Source: Actinomyces viscosus (lineage in GTDB: Bacteria > Actinomycetota > Actinomycetes > Actinomycetales > Actinomycetaceae). From it: DNA of 64,000 nucleotides. The DNA lies in contig NZ_LR134477.1 in assembly GCF_900637975.1 (NCBI RefSeq), positions 2,542,001 through 2,606,000 on the forward strand. Direction: 5' to 3'. Under the pieces are notes generated by a model. The model was not told the origin of the DNA. It saw only the letters and a list, made by a program, of their open reading frames with translations, and did no database searches. Shown piece by piece: positions 50,255 through 60,900 of the stretch. Position numbers and translations under genes: made by a program. Position 1 is the stretch's first letter. Each line of letters begins with the position of its first letter.

Positions 50255-51655
50255 CTACCCTACGGAGACGCTTCGGTCGTCGGTCCGGGCGGCGCGGCGC
50301 TCCTCCTTGCGGGCACGCTCCCACTCGTGGACCTGCCGGGCGGAGAGCGCCAGCAGAGCCAGGACCTGGAGCGCGCTGGTGACGACCAGGCCGAGGGTGG
50401 CCTGTCGGACCCCGAGGCTGGAGACCTGCCCCATGTCAGTGATGATGCCCAGAACGAGAGTGGCCATGAGGGCGATGCGCCCGCGCGGATGGCCGTGCCA
50501 GGCCGCCACGCCCAGGGCGGCGGTGACGAGCGTGATGGCGGCCGACACTATGGCGATGACGGCGACGACCGCAGTGATGGCGCCCTGGTCCATACCGGCG
50601 ACCGGAGCGGCGACCAACAGGTCGTCGACGTCGATGCGGGTGACGCGCACGAGCTCGACGACGATCGTGAGCCCGATGAGGATCAGGGCGATGACGAGCT
50701 GGCTGGGGCGGCGCCGTCGGGCCTCGAGGTCGGCGAGGTGGGCCTGGCGCAGGGAGAGCCCGGAGTCGGATCCGGGCACCACCTCGTTGAGGTCGAGGAT
50801 GTGGAGGGCGCCGTCGGTGACCACCTGGTCCCCTCCCCCGTTCTTGTCGTGGTAGGAGGTGAAGAACTCCGGCCAGATCTCGAGCTCGGCGGCCTCGTTG
50901 GCCCAGCGGACGTCGTCAACGACGTAGTCGCGCTCAATATCGATGTCCGCGTCGATCTTGTGGGTGACCTGGAGGGTGAGGACGCTCAGGCCGACGGCGC
51001 GGTCGTAGGTGGCGGCCGCCAGCCAGTCGACGCGGCCCCCGCCGGGCAGGACCCAGCCGGGCGGGCAGTACCAGAAGCGGATGTGGTGGCGCTGGGAGGG
51101 GTTGCCCTCGACCTCCTTCTGGTAGGCGAAGCTCTGCTTGCGCCCGAACAGCAGGAGGTTGGAGACGGGGGCCGCCGGGTAGGAGCGGCGCAGCAGCGAG
51201 GACAGGACGATGCGCCACGACGAGCGGAACGTGATGGGATCGGCGCGCACCCAGCCGGCGGACACCATCGCCTCGTGGATGTCCTCCTCGTCGCCCTTGA
51301 CCGCGAGATTGACCGGGTCGCCCAGGAGCCCGTCGGGGGTGCGGGTGCGGCCGATGAAGTAGTCGGGCACGTAGAGCCAGGTGAGGACCTGGTGGAGGCG
51401 CGGCAGGGCGAGGTAGGCCAGCACCGCCCAGAACAGCAGGGAGTTGACCACGAGCGCCGGTTCGAGGTGCCAGCCCGAGCCGATGAGCAGCCAGGCCAGC
51501 CAGAGTGTGGCGACGGCGGCGATGGCGAAGAAGACGGAGTCCAGAACGTCGTCTACGCCCCAGGGGCGCGCATTGACCTCCGACATCTTGGACGGGCCGT
51601 CACGGTAGACGGGCGGCGCCGTCGGGCGGGGGCGAGTCATCTCGGGTGTCGTCAT
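50255..51655 (-). CDS. Membrane protein with LssY C-terminal domain
   Basis: 466 residues. Two N-terminal helices (about residues 40-90), then a soluble LssY_C domain (LLGDPVNLAVKGDEEDIHEAMVSAGWVRADPITFRSSW.., FGRKQSFAYQKEVEGNPSQRHHIRFW), then four or five C-terminal helices. LssY was named from a Legionella secretion locus; the domain's biochemical role is unknown. Starts at ATG 51655, just beyond a terminator. Confidence 0.82.
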   Translation of the reverse strand: MTTPEMTRPRPTAPPVYRDGPSKMSEVNARPWGVDDVLDSVFFAIAAVATLWLAWLLIGSGWHLEPALVVNSLLFWAVLAYLALPRLHQVLTWLYVPDYFIGRTRTPDGLLGDPVNLAVKGDEEDIHEAMVSAGWVRADPITFRSSWRIVLSSLLRRSYPAAPVSNLLLFGRKQSFAYQKEVEGNPSQRHHIRFWYCPPGWVLPGGGRVDWLAAATYDRAVGLSVLTLQVTHKIDADIDIERDYVVDDVRWANEAAELEIWPEFFTSYHDKNGGGDQVVTDGALHILDLNEVVPGSDSGLSLRQAHLADLEARRRRPSQLVIALILIGLTIVVELVRVTRIDVDDLLVAAPVAGMDQGAITAVVAVIAIVSAAITLVTAALGVAAWHGHPRGRIALMATLVLGIITDMGQVSSLGVRQATLGLVVTSALQVLALLALSARQVHEWERARKEERRAARTDDRSVSVG

Positions 51656-51672
51656 GGGCTCACGCTACCCAA

Positions 51673-51702
51673 CAGCCCCAACACCGGGCGGCGTTGGGGC
51701 TG
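51673..51702 (-). terminator. Hairpin between the SecB-like gene and the LssY_C gene
   Basis: Perfect 10-bp stem CAGCCCCAAC/GTTGGGGCTG. Ends the toxin-antitoxin-chaperone transcript. Confidence 0.75.
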
Positions 51703-51723
51703 CAGCCAGTGGCTTCGATCCGG

Positions 51724-52179
51724 CTAATCCTGAGGATCTCTGCCCGAGACGATCTCGTCTTCAGCGCGCAGCCGGAACTCACCTTGGCGCACCATTCCTA
51801 GCAGGGGCGGCTGCACACCAAGACGCATGGCAGTCGTGTGAACCGATTCTCTGAGATAGGGGACGAGCGCCATGAACGCCACTTTCTCAGCGAACTCAAC
51901 CAGAGCGTCCTCTGAGATCTGGCCACCTGGCTCGCTGAACCGGTACTCAACTTCAAAGTCTGCGGTGATTTCGGCCTCGTCAGTCTTGACTCGCTGCCGG
52001 ACCCGGAAGATGAAGGCCACCCCTTCCTCGCCACCGATCATCGACTCCATCGAACTCTTGATCTCGGTGGTTTCAGAGGAGGGAACTCGCTTGCCTGCGA
52101 CCTCGTAGGCGGTGACCCGATTCAGCTCGAGGACTGGGAGCAGGTCGCGAGCGTTCTCGTAGCGCCGGTCAGCACTCAT
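51724..52179 (-). CDS. SecB-like chaperone of a toxin-antitoxin-chaperone module
   Basis: 151 residues, SecB size. An alpha/beta start with strands (VAFIFRVRQRVKTDEAEITADFEVEYRFS) is followed by helix ALVEFAEKVAFMALVPYLRESVHTTAMRLG and PPLLGMVRQGEF; the PYLRE..RLGxPP order is as in SecB and the M. tuberculosis TAC chaperone Rv1957. General SecB is absent from Gram-positives, so its place directly after an HTH antitoxin (ATGA overlap) fits a TAC chaperone that guards the antitoxin. Assigned by pattern, not by search. Confidence 0.75.
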   Translation of the reverse strand: MSADRRYENARDLLPVLELNRVTAYEVAGKRVPSSETTEIKSSMESMIGGEEGVAFIFRVRQRVKTDEAEITADFEVEYRFSEPGGQISEDALVEFAEKVAFMALVPYLRESVHTTAMRLGVQPPLLGMVRQGEFRLRAEDEIVSGRDPQD

Positions 52180-52604
52180 GCGGCTGCGGCAAAGTCACTG
52201 ACGAGCGGGACCGTTCGCTCAGGCCGGACCGGAAGAGGACCGCCAGCGCTCTTATCCGTCACGATCGGCCAACCCTCACTGGGCGCCTGGATGGGCGTCC
52301 AACTCTCCGACTCGAAGGATGTGCGACCCCACGTAGTCACCCGATGCCCCACACTCGCCCCGACGGCGAGCGCGTAACGACGCAGAGTAGAGAGCCGAGG
52401 ATCATTGTCCTGACTCTCAAAGGCAGCGACTGTTGGCTGCTTCACTCCCATCATCTCGGCAACGTCTCGCTGCGAGAGGCCGGCCTCCTTACGGGCCTGG
52501 ATGAGAGCCCAGCGCATCTCGTCATCGGCCTGAGCCAGTCGTGCCGAATGCTCAACCAGCTCGTCAAAGTCTCGCTCCTGGAGGGACAACTTGATCGAGG
52601 TCAT
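52176..52604 (-). CDS. HigA-like antitoxin with C-terminal chaperone-addiction-type tail
   Basis: 142 residues. Residues 48-85 are an XRE HTH (ARKEAGLSQRDVAEMMGVKQPTVAAFE). After it comes a 50-residue, Trp/Pro-rich, apparently disordered tail (TTWGRTSFESESWTPIQAP..); in known TAC antitoxins such a tail is the aggregation-prone segment bound by the SecB chaperone. The start codon ATG 52604 is 13 bases after the toxin stop; an upstream start overlapping the toxin exists. Its stop overlaps the chaperone ATG. Probably autorepresses the operon. Confidence 0.75.
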   Translation of the reverse strand: MTSIKLSLQERDFDELVEHSARLAQADDEMRWALIQARKEAGLSQRDVAEMMGVKQPTVAAFESQDNDPRLSTLRRYALAVGASVGHRVTTWGRTSFESESWTPIQAPSEGWPIVTDKSAGGPLPVRPERTVPLVSDFAAAA

Positions 52605-52617
52605 AGACCCCAATCTA

Positions 52618-53145
52618 TCACGGGTCAAGGCAGTGGGAACAGACCCGGGTGTGACCCCAGCGACACTGCTCACCCACAGTGAAGCGTCGCTGCCCCTCCG
52701 CCATCACCGCGTTCTGCAGCTCCCGTTGCTTGACGACCGCCACATTCGTCTCCTTGCGATGGATGCACACAACAACGACGTCGGGATCGCCAGGCTCCCC
52801 GTGATAGGCGCGCACCAAGGCGTTCCTCGCATCGACGAACTTCCACCGAAGCTCGAAGAGATCGGGTTGCGAGACAACCGGAGACAGCGCGGAAGGACTT
52901 TCCTCAGGCAGACGTCCCCGTGCCATCGCTCTCATACGGCCCCGGATCTCACCCGCGATGTACGCCTCTCGTTGCGTCTTGGCGAAGCCTCGCAGACCCA
53001 ACGGCGCTACCACCTGCTGCGCTACAGCAGCGATCTCTGCCCGTACATCAACAGACTCGGCGTCGAGAAAGCAGAAATGGATGCGTGCCGGAAAGGCGTC
53101 CCGAGGCTTAGCGCACACAGACCTCCGCATATCAGAACGGGCCAT
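52618..53145 (-). CDS. Probable toxin of the TAC module (RelE/HigB-like)
   Basis: 175 residues. The middle (DLFELRWKFVDARNALVRAYHGEP..VVVVCIHRKETNVAVVKQRELQNAVMAE) follows the order of RelE/Gp49-type toxins (ELR..., strand pair, HxxKK.., final basic helix), but it is longer than usual, with about 90 extra N-terminal residues and a Cys/His tail (CRWGHTRVCSHC) that might bind zinc. ATG 53145 chosen; a GTG at 53169 is upstream. If it is HigB-like it cuts mRNA at the ribosome; this is inferred mostly from context. Confidence 0.65.
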   Translation of the reverse strand: MARSDMRRSVCAKPRDAFPARIHFCFLDAESVDVRAEIAAVAQQVVAPLGLRGFAKTQREAYIAGEIRGRMRAMARGRLPEESPSALSPVVSQPDLFELRWKFVDARNALVRAYHGEPGDPDVVVVCIHRKETNVAVVKQRELQNAVMAEGQRRFTVGEQCRWGHTRVCSHCLDP

Positions 53146-53195
53146 CACCCCACCATCACTGCACGTCACCCAGGAGCTCTGATTGCCTCATAGCC

Positions 53196-54200
<1,005 letters not shown>

Positions 54201-54319
54201 TCATGCTACCGACGACAGTGCCGACCGGCTGTGACGCCCGACCGGGTCGCGACTGTGGTGCCCACCGCCCTCCCGGCACTGGAGATGCCCGGACACGGGC
54301 ATCGTCAACAAGACGTTAT

Positions 54320-54345
54320 TGACTAACATTTCGTTAGTGACTAAC
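54320..54345. promoter_or_regulatory. Operator-like repeats ahead of the TetR gene
   Basis: GTTAGTGACTAAC (54333-54345) is a perfect palindrome around a central G, and TGACTAAC (54320-54327) repeats its half. They fall 10-35 bases before the regulator ATG; likely the autoregulatory site. Confidence 0.6.
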
Positions 54346-54354
54346 ATCTTGGTC

Positions 54355-54963
54355 ATGAGTCCACGCGCTTCGACGACCGACCTGCTTCGGCGGACCGCAC
54401 TGAGGATGTTCGCCGATCAGGGATTCGACGCCGTCCCGGTCACCGCGATCGCCAAGGCCGCCGGGGTCTCCCACATGACCTTCTTCCGCCACTTCCCCAC
54501 CAAGGAGGCCGTGGTGGTGAACGACCTGTTCGATCCGCTCATTGCCGCGACCGTGCGCGCCCAGCCGCGGCAATGGCGTCCGCTGACCCGGGCGGTGCGA
54601 GGCCTCGTTGCGGCCATAAGTGAGGAGCCGGCGCGCGAGGAGATGTCCTCCCGGGAGTTCTACGAACGCGTTCGACTGGCGGCCCTCACCCCGTCGCTGG
54701 CAGCTGCCGTGCGAACCGCGGGTCAGGAGACCGAGCGCGCCATCGCCGCGGCGCTCGTCGTTCCGGGCGTCGACGACGCGGCGGCGCGGGCCGCGGCCGG
54801 AGCCGTCATGGGTGCGGCGAGCAGCCTCCTGCTCGCCTGGGCGGAGGAGACCACCGTTTCCGATGAGGCGACCGAGACCGGTACCGCATCCCGCACCGAG
54901 GCAGTCGTTGGCGTCGCGACCGCGCTCAGCCGGGGTCTTCTCAGCCTGCTGGAGGAACCGTGA
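54355..54963 (+). CDS. TetR-family transcriptional regulator
   Basis: 202 residues. HTH in VTAIAKAAGVSHMTFFRHFPTKEAVV, then an Ala-rich ligand domain with AAGAVMGAASSLLLAWA. Begins MSPRASTTDLLRRTALRMFADQGF; an earlier ATG at 54319 lies within the operator. It is translationally coupled (GTGA overlap) to the following ABC ATPase, so it probably represses this exporter until a toxic substrate binds. Confidence 0.9.
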   Translation: MSPRASTTDLLRRTALRMFADQGFDAVPVTAIAKAAGVSHMTFFRHFPTKEAVVVNDLFDPLIAATVRAQPRQWRPLTRAVRGLVAAISEEPAREEMSSREFYERVRLAALTPSLAAAVRTAGQETERAIAAALVVPGVDDAAARAAAGAVMGAASSLLLAWAEETTVSDEATETGTASRTEAVVGVATALSRGLLSLLEEP

Positions 54964-55769
54964 AGGGTGCGACATCGGCCCTGGAGGTTGATCGCGTCAG
55001 CGTCAGCCTGCGGGGAGAGCCTGTTCTGCGAGAACTCTCCATGTCCGTCGCGCAAGGCGAGTGCCGCGCCGTCGTGGGCCTCAACGGTGCCGGGAAGTCC
55101 ACGGCGCTGCGCATCATTCTGGGCATGCTCCGCCCCGACTCCGGCAGGGTCCTCCTGTGCGACCGCGATATCGCCTCCTGCCCCAGGGATGTGTGGCGGC
55201 GGGTGGGCCATTTGGTGGAGGCGTCGTCGTCCTACCCAGAACTCACGGCCCGGCAGAACATCGGGGCGACCGCCCGCCTGCACGGGGCCGATCCCAGGCG
55301 AGCCGAGGGGGCGGCGGAGCGGATGAGTGAGATGCTGGCGCTGACCGGATGGCTCGATACGCCTGTGCGCCGCCTGTCGCTGGGCACGCGTCAGAAGGTG
55401 GGGTTGGTCGGAGCCCTGGCGCATGAGCCGGACGTCGTCGTCCTCGACGAGCCGACCAATGGGCTCGATCCGCTGGCCGTCGTCGGATTCAGGGATCTTC
55501 TGCGGGACGTGGCCAGGCGCGGCGGCGCGGTGCTGGTGACCGGGCACCACTTCGATGAGCTCACGCGCATCGCCGACCGTGTCAACGTCCTGCACCGGGG
55601 GCGGATCATCGACACGATCGCACCCGAAGAACCCGGCCGCCCCGGAGGCGCAGACCTCGAGTGCGTCTTCTTCGACGCCGTCCTGGCAGCAGACCAGGCG
55701 GCCCTGAGCCCCAGCTCCGGTAGGTCTTCCCGAGCGGGGCGGCTACAGGACGAGCGGAAGGAGTCATGA
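54960..55769 (+). CDS. ABC exporter ATP-binding protein
   Basis: 269 residues. Walker A GLNGAGKST, signature LSLGTRQK, Walker B VVVLDEPTNGLDP, H-loop VTGHH: a drug/antibiotic-type exporter ATPase. GTG start overlaps the TetR stop, with GGAGG upstream. The last 45 residues are a polar tail without known motif. Its permease follows with an ATGA overlap. Confidence 0.93.
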   Translation: MKGATSALEVDRVSVSLRGEPVLRELSMSVAQGECRAVVGLNGAGKSTALRIILGMLRPDSGRVLLCDRDIASCPRDVWRRVGHLVEASSSYPELTARQNIGATARLHGADPRRAEGAAERMSEMLALTGWLDTPVRRLSLGTRQKVGLVGALAHEPDVVVLDEPTNGLDPLAVVGFRDLLRDVARRGGAVLVTGHHFDELTRIADRVNVLHRGRIIDTIAPEEPGRPGGADLECVFFDAVLAADQAALSPSSGRSSRAGRLQDERKES

Positions 55770-56542
55770 TGATCGCCGAACGTGGAGCTTTCCCGGTTGT
55801 TCTCGGTCTTGAGGCTCGCAAGCTGGCCCGGGCGATGGTGACGCGCGTGGCGACGCTCGCCGGCCTGGTCCTCGTCACGGTCGCTACCGCCGGTGGGTAC
55901 GCCGCCGCGATGCACGCCGGCGATACCGATCTGGGGAGGAAGGCGGCATCCATGGTGACCTCACCCGGCTGGGACGGTTATACCGCCCTGGGGGCCACGA
56001 GCGTGAGCGCAACGACGCTCCTGGCGGTGGGTGTGGTGATGTCGTGGAGCGTCGGCCGGGAGTTCACCGACGGCACCATGGTGGGGCTGTTCGCCGTTCC
56101 ACCGACTTTGCGCAGCATTGCCGCGGCGAAGATGGTGGCGACCCTGAGCTGGGCGGCACTGCTGGGACTCGGCGAGGCGGCACTACTGACGACGGCGGGG
56201 CTGCTGCTCGGCCTGGGGCCGGCAGGGACGGCCGGCTGCTTCGCGGTGCTGGCGCTCATCGCCGTCCTGCTCAGCGCGAGTGTCCTGCCGGTCATGTGGG
56301 CGGCGACCCGCTGGCGCGGCTATCTGGCAGGGATCGGGTTCACGCTGGCGATCCTGGTCATCACCAATCTGGCCGCAGGGTTCGGGCTCGGCTCCTGCAT
56401 CCCGTGGTCCATCCCGATCGTATGGGCCGCGCGCCGGACGGAGGTCGGCACGCCGTTGCTGGCGGTTCCGGTGATGACCGCCGCGATCGGCGCCTGGATC
56501 ACCTACCGGTCCTGGGATCGGCTGCAGCTGGGCGCTGACTGA
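55766..56542 (+). CDS. ABC-2-type exporter permease
   Basis: 258 residues with six hydrophobic segments (for example MVTRVATLAGLVLVTVATAGG, WAALLGLGEAALLTTAGLLLG) and the ABC-2 features VGREFTDGTMVGLFAVPPTLRSI. Forms the membrane part of the exporter with the preceding ATPase; substrate unknown. Last gene of the TetR-ABC operon. Confidence 0.88.
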   Translation: MMIAERGAFPVVLGLEARKLARAMVTRVATLAGLVLVTVATAGGYAAAMHAGDTDLGRKAASMVTSPGWDGYTALGATSVSATTLLAVGVVMSWSVGREFTDGTMVGLFAVPPTLRSIAAAKMVATLSWAALLGLGEAALLTTAGLLLGLGPAGTAGCFAVLALIAVLLSASVLPVMWAATRWRGYLAGIGFTLAILVITNLAAGFGLGSCIPWSIPIVWAARRTEVGTPLLAVPVMTAAIGAWITYRSWDRLQLGAD

Positions 56543-56582
56543 CCGCGGGACATTACCCCATCGGAAGGCTGATCTTCGGCCT

Positions 56583-57617
56583 TCACGACGAGGAGGAGGC
56601 AGCCTGCTGCGCCGCCGTGAGGATCGTTGCACCCCTCTTTGGAGGCCAGCCCTGCCCGACAACGCTCCCATTTTTCATGTCGAAGCGAACGTGCTCCGAG
56701 CCGGCTCTCTCCCAGGCCGTTGAGAGCTCAACGCCCTGAAGGACCCGATTCCCCAAGACAACAGCCAGCACCTTCGCAGCGGCATCGGAATCGAGACCGT
56801 CTTCGTAGCTCCCGAAGGCAGCCACACGCAGCTGGATCTGACAAGACACGAAATCCATTTCATCCAGTTTAATCGACGTCCCCTTTCTATTCCTGTAAAT
56901 CGGGGAAATCGCCTCGAATACTTGCTTCAACGGAACAGAGCCGAGATCAGCGCATCCAGTGCACCGAACCGTCACACCCACTTCGCCGACGCGCACGTAC
57001 TGTTTGAAAGGCAGGAGATCGATCGACAACACATCGGAGCCGGGGACAACCATCCAGCTATCCGGAAAACTTTCAGCGCCACAATACCGCACCGAGGTTC
57101 CATACGAAGAAACCTCGAAGCTCTCAATCGCAGGGATACATAGCCCGGCAATCGCCTTGACCGCCTCCGTCGCATCACCCACCTTCCTGCTCCATCTGAC
57201 ACTGGTGGATCCTTGCATCCAGGCGATCTCCATATCCACGGCCGCCGTAGACGATCCGGAGATCTCCTCGACTTTATTGAAAGAATCGCCTACCACGGCA
57301 ATCAAGGTATTGACGGGCGGTTCGTTTCCCAGTCCTACGCGAATCGTCCAGCGAATACCGGCATCACCGCAAAACTTGGCATGCACTTCAACCGAGTCAA
57401 CGCCTTTCAAGCGGTGAAGATATCGTTGTAGTCTTCGTTTCCTGTTGAACTCAAGAAGCGAACAGTAAACAACAATGGTGGCAAATACGAGGAGTGCCGC
57501 AAACCGCCTAACGAGCCGACTCACGGGACCCAGAATACGGCATTTAAAGAAACTTGAATCAATGGCAATGAGTATCACCGATGACAGCCACAGGACCCCC
57601 AGGATTACAGCGTTCAC
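56583..57617 (-). CDS. Membrane-anchored protein, unknown
   Basis: 344 residues. Two N-terminal helices (AVILGVLWLSSVILIAI and FAALLVFATIVVYCSLLEF) followed by a basic stretch (NRKRRLQRYLHRLKG) and a large soluble part of alternating strands. Several Cys (VRCTGCADLG and others). No catalytic motif or family recognised. Codon use is more AT-rich than the neighbours, which, beside a restriction system, suggests an acquired gene. Confidence 0.7.
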   Translation of the reverse strand: MNAVILGVLWLSSVILIAIDSSFFKCRILGPVSRLVRRFAALLVFATIVVYCSLLEFNRKRRLQRYLHRLKGVDSVEVHAKFCGDAGIRWTIRVGLGNEPPVNTLIAVVGDSFNKVEEISGSSTAAVDMEIAWMQGSTSVRWSRKVGDATEAVKAIAGLCIPAIESFEVSSYGTSVRYCGAESFPDSWMVVPGSDVLSIDLLPFKQYVRVGEVGVTVRCTGCADLGSVPLKQVFEAISPIYRNRKGTSIKLDEMDFVSCQIQLRVAAFGSYEDGLDSDAAAKVLAVVLGNRVLQGVELSTAWERAGSEHVRFDMKNGSVVGQGWPPKRGATILTAAQQAASSSS

Positions 57618-57973
57618 TATATTTCATCTTCCGGGATCCGGGCGGGCCTTCCCTACGCGCGCATCCACCCCATATTTCTAGCTGCTTCACAGTGGGGCGT
57701 ACCGCAAAAAGAAGTGGACCGATTCGCATCATCTCCGGAGTCTGCGCCCCGACTCCCACGCCGATGATTCAGCTGGACCTAGCCAGGGCGAGAGCGGTCA
57801 GAAGGACACGGAAGACGCTGCGTCGACGATGAGCCATGACATCACCGTAAGTTCCCAGCCCCGCACACGGAACGGGGAGGAATCCCCGTTCCGCAGGCAC
57901 CGGCCACATCTCGTCAGGATCCTCGTCCACCGCGCACCATCTCACCGTGGAAGCATCTCGCCTTTCTCACCGT
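57618..57973. other. Intergenic region before the restriction-modification gene
   Basis: About 350 bases without a supported gene. A perfect 11-bp hairpin CGGAACGGGGA/TCCCCGTTCCG (57868-57878 with 57883-57893) is the only clear structure and may be a terminator or attenuator. Confidence 0.5.
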
Positions 57974-60900
57974 ATGCTTCTCCTCGTGAGTCAGTCGCGC
58001 ATCGCAGAGATTCTGGACGGCCTGTACTTCGAGGCGAAGACGCAGCGGGGCAAGGGCACGAGCTTCGAGCGCCTGGTGCGCCAGTTCCTTCTCACGGATC
58101 CGCGCTACGCCGAGCGCTTCGACGAGGTGTGGATGTGGAGCGACTGGCCGGACCGGGGTACGCGCCCGGACCACGGCATCGACCTGGTGGCCCGCGAGCG
58201 CGAGACCGGCGAGCTGTGCGCCGTCCAGTGCAAGTTCTATGACCCGCAGACGGGAGTCATCACCAAGAACGACGTCGACTCCTTCCTGGCAGAGTCGGGG
58301 ACGGGCGAGTTCACCTCCCGGCTCTTTGTGTCCACCACGGAGCGCTGGAACTCGGCTGCGGAGGAGACGGTGTCCCGTCAGGCTATCCCGGTCTCCCGGG
58401 TCGGCCTGGAGGACCTGTTCAACTCCACGATCGACTGGGACTCCTTCAGCCTGGAGACCCCCGAAGTCATGGTTCGCACCGGCGGCAAGAGCCTGCGCGA
58501 GCACCAGAAGCGGGCCCTGGACGCGGTGACCACGGGACTGTCCACGGCGGACCGGGGCAAGCTCATCATGGCCTGCGGCACCGGTAAGACCTTCACGTCC
58601 CTGCGCATTGCAGAGGCCATGGCGGGCTCCGGCGGCCGGGTCCTGTTCCTCGTGCCCTCCATCGCGCTGCTGTCTCAGACGCTCATGGAGTGGAGTGCCG
58701 AGTCGGAGGTGCCGCTGCGCTCCTTCGCGGTCTGCTCGGATGCGAAGGTCGGCAAGGGGCGCAAGCGCACGAGTCTGAGCGAGGACATCTCGGTGGTGGA
58801 CCTGGCGATCCCGGCCACCACGGACGGCGCGGCACTCGCCAACCGTCTGACGCGTCGCCCCGCCCCGGTCAACGGGACAGCCCCGATGACGGTGGTCTTT
58901 TCCACCTACCAGTCGATCGAAGCCGTCGCCCAGGCCCAGGAACTCGGCGCCCCCGGCTTCGACCTGGTCATCTGCGACGAAGCCCATCGCACGACCGGCG
59001 CCACCGCTTTGGGCACGGATGAGTCCGCTTTCGTCCGCGTCCACAACGACGACTACATCCACGCCTCCAAGCGCCTCTACATGACGGCGACTCCCCGTAT
59101 CTATGACGACACAACCAAGGCGCGCGCCGGTCAGAAGAACGCGATCCTCGCCTCCATGGACGACGTCGAGACCTACGGTGAGGAGCTTTTCCGCCTGGGC
59201 TTCGGTGAGGCGGTCTCCCGTAGCCTCCTGACCGACTACAAGGTCCTGGTCCTCACGGTCTCAGAGGACCAGATCGCCGATCAGATGCAGTCCTCCCTGG
59301 CTCAGGACGGCCAGCTCACGCTCGACGACGCCGCCCGGATCGTCGGCTGCTGGAACGCCTTAGCCAAGCGCAGTGTGGATACGGCCGACTACGGCAAGGA
59401 CATCCAGCCGATGCGCACGGCGGTGGCCTTCGCCCGCGATATCAAGACCTCGAAGCGCTTCGCCTCGTCCTTCAGGAACGTGGCCGAGGACTACCGGCTC
59501 ACGCTCACCGACGAACCCGAGGTGCCTGAACTGCCCGACGACACGGACGGCGTCGACTCCGATACCCCGTCTCAGAAGCGGCTGGGATCCGTGGAAGTTC
59601 GCCACGTAGACGGCTCCATGAACATCATGGAGCGCACCAGTCTGCTGTCCTGGCTCTCGGGCGATCTGGGCCGGCCGGCGCCGACCCGGCAGGCATCGTC
59701 GGCATCGGAGCCGGAGGAGACATCCGTGTCCTGCCGAATCCTGTCCAACGCCCGGTGCCTGTCCGAGGGTGTGGACGTCCCGGCCCTGGACGCGGTCATG
59801 TTCCTGTCCCCGCGCAAGTCCCAGGTGGACATCGTCCAGTCCGTGGGGCGGGTGATGCGCCTAGCGCCGGGCAAGCAATACGGCTACATCATCCTGCCGG
59901 TGGCGATCCCCTCGGGAATGTCGCCCGAGGACGTTCTGTCTGACAATGACACCTTCCGGGTGGTGTGGGAGGTGCTTCAGGCGCTGCGCGCGCACGACGA
60001 GCGCTTCGACGCCATGGTCAACAAGATCGATCTCAACCAGTCCAAGCCGGACAAGATCGCCATCATCGACCCCTTCGGGGCTGCTGCCACCGACGACAGA
60101 GACTCCTCCAGCGCCCCGGCACCTCAGCAAGCGGCCTTCGACCTGGGGGCGCTCGGCAAGTGGCGGGAGGCGATCTACGCCCGCCTGGTCCAGAAGGTCG
60201 GTTCGCGGCGCTACTGGGAGCAGTGGGCCAAGGACGTGGCCGCGATCGCGGCCCGTCACCGTACGCGCCTGGTCAAGCGGGTGCAGGACCCGGAGGTGGC
60301 GGGCGAGTTCGAGCTCTTCCTGGCGGCCCTGCGCGCCAATCTCAACGACTCGATCACCTCGGAGTCCGCGATCGACATGCTCTCCCAGCACCTGGTGACC
60401 AAGCCGGTCTTCGACGCGGTCTTCGACGGCTACGACTTCGCGGCCGAGAACCCGGTGGCGCAGGTGATGGGCCGGATGCTCCGGGTACTGGACGGCTCCA
60501 ACCTGGAGGCGGAGACCGAGGAGCTGGAAGGCTTCTACGAGTCGGTTCGCGAGCGCTGCACCGGGATCGACAACGCTGCGGGCAAGCAGCGGGTCATCAC
60601 CGAGCTCTACGAGAGGTTCTTCTCCCTGGCCTTTTCCAAGACGGCCAAGTCGCTGGGGATCGTCTACACGCCGGTGGAGATCGTCGACTTCATCCTGCGC
60701 AGCGTGGACTGGCTGGCCCGCACCCACCTGGGGCGCGGTATCACCGATGAGGGCGTGCACGTGCTCGACCCCTTCACCGGGACGGGAACCTTCATCGTCC
60801 GGCTCCTGCAGTCCGGCCTCATCAGCACGGCCGACCTGGCGCGCAAGTACGCCAGCGAGCTGCACGCCAACGAGATCCTGCTGCTGGCCTACTACATCGC

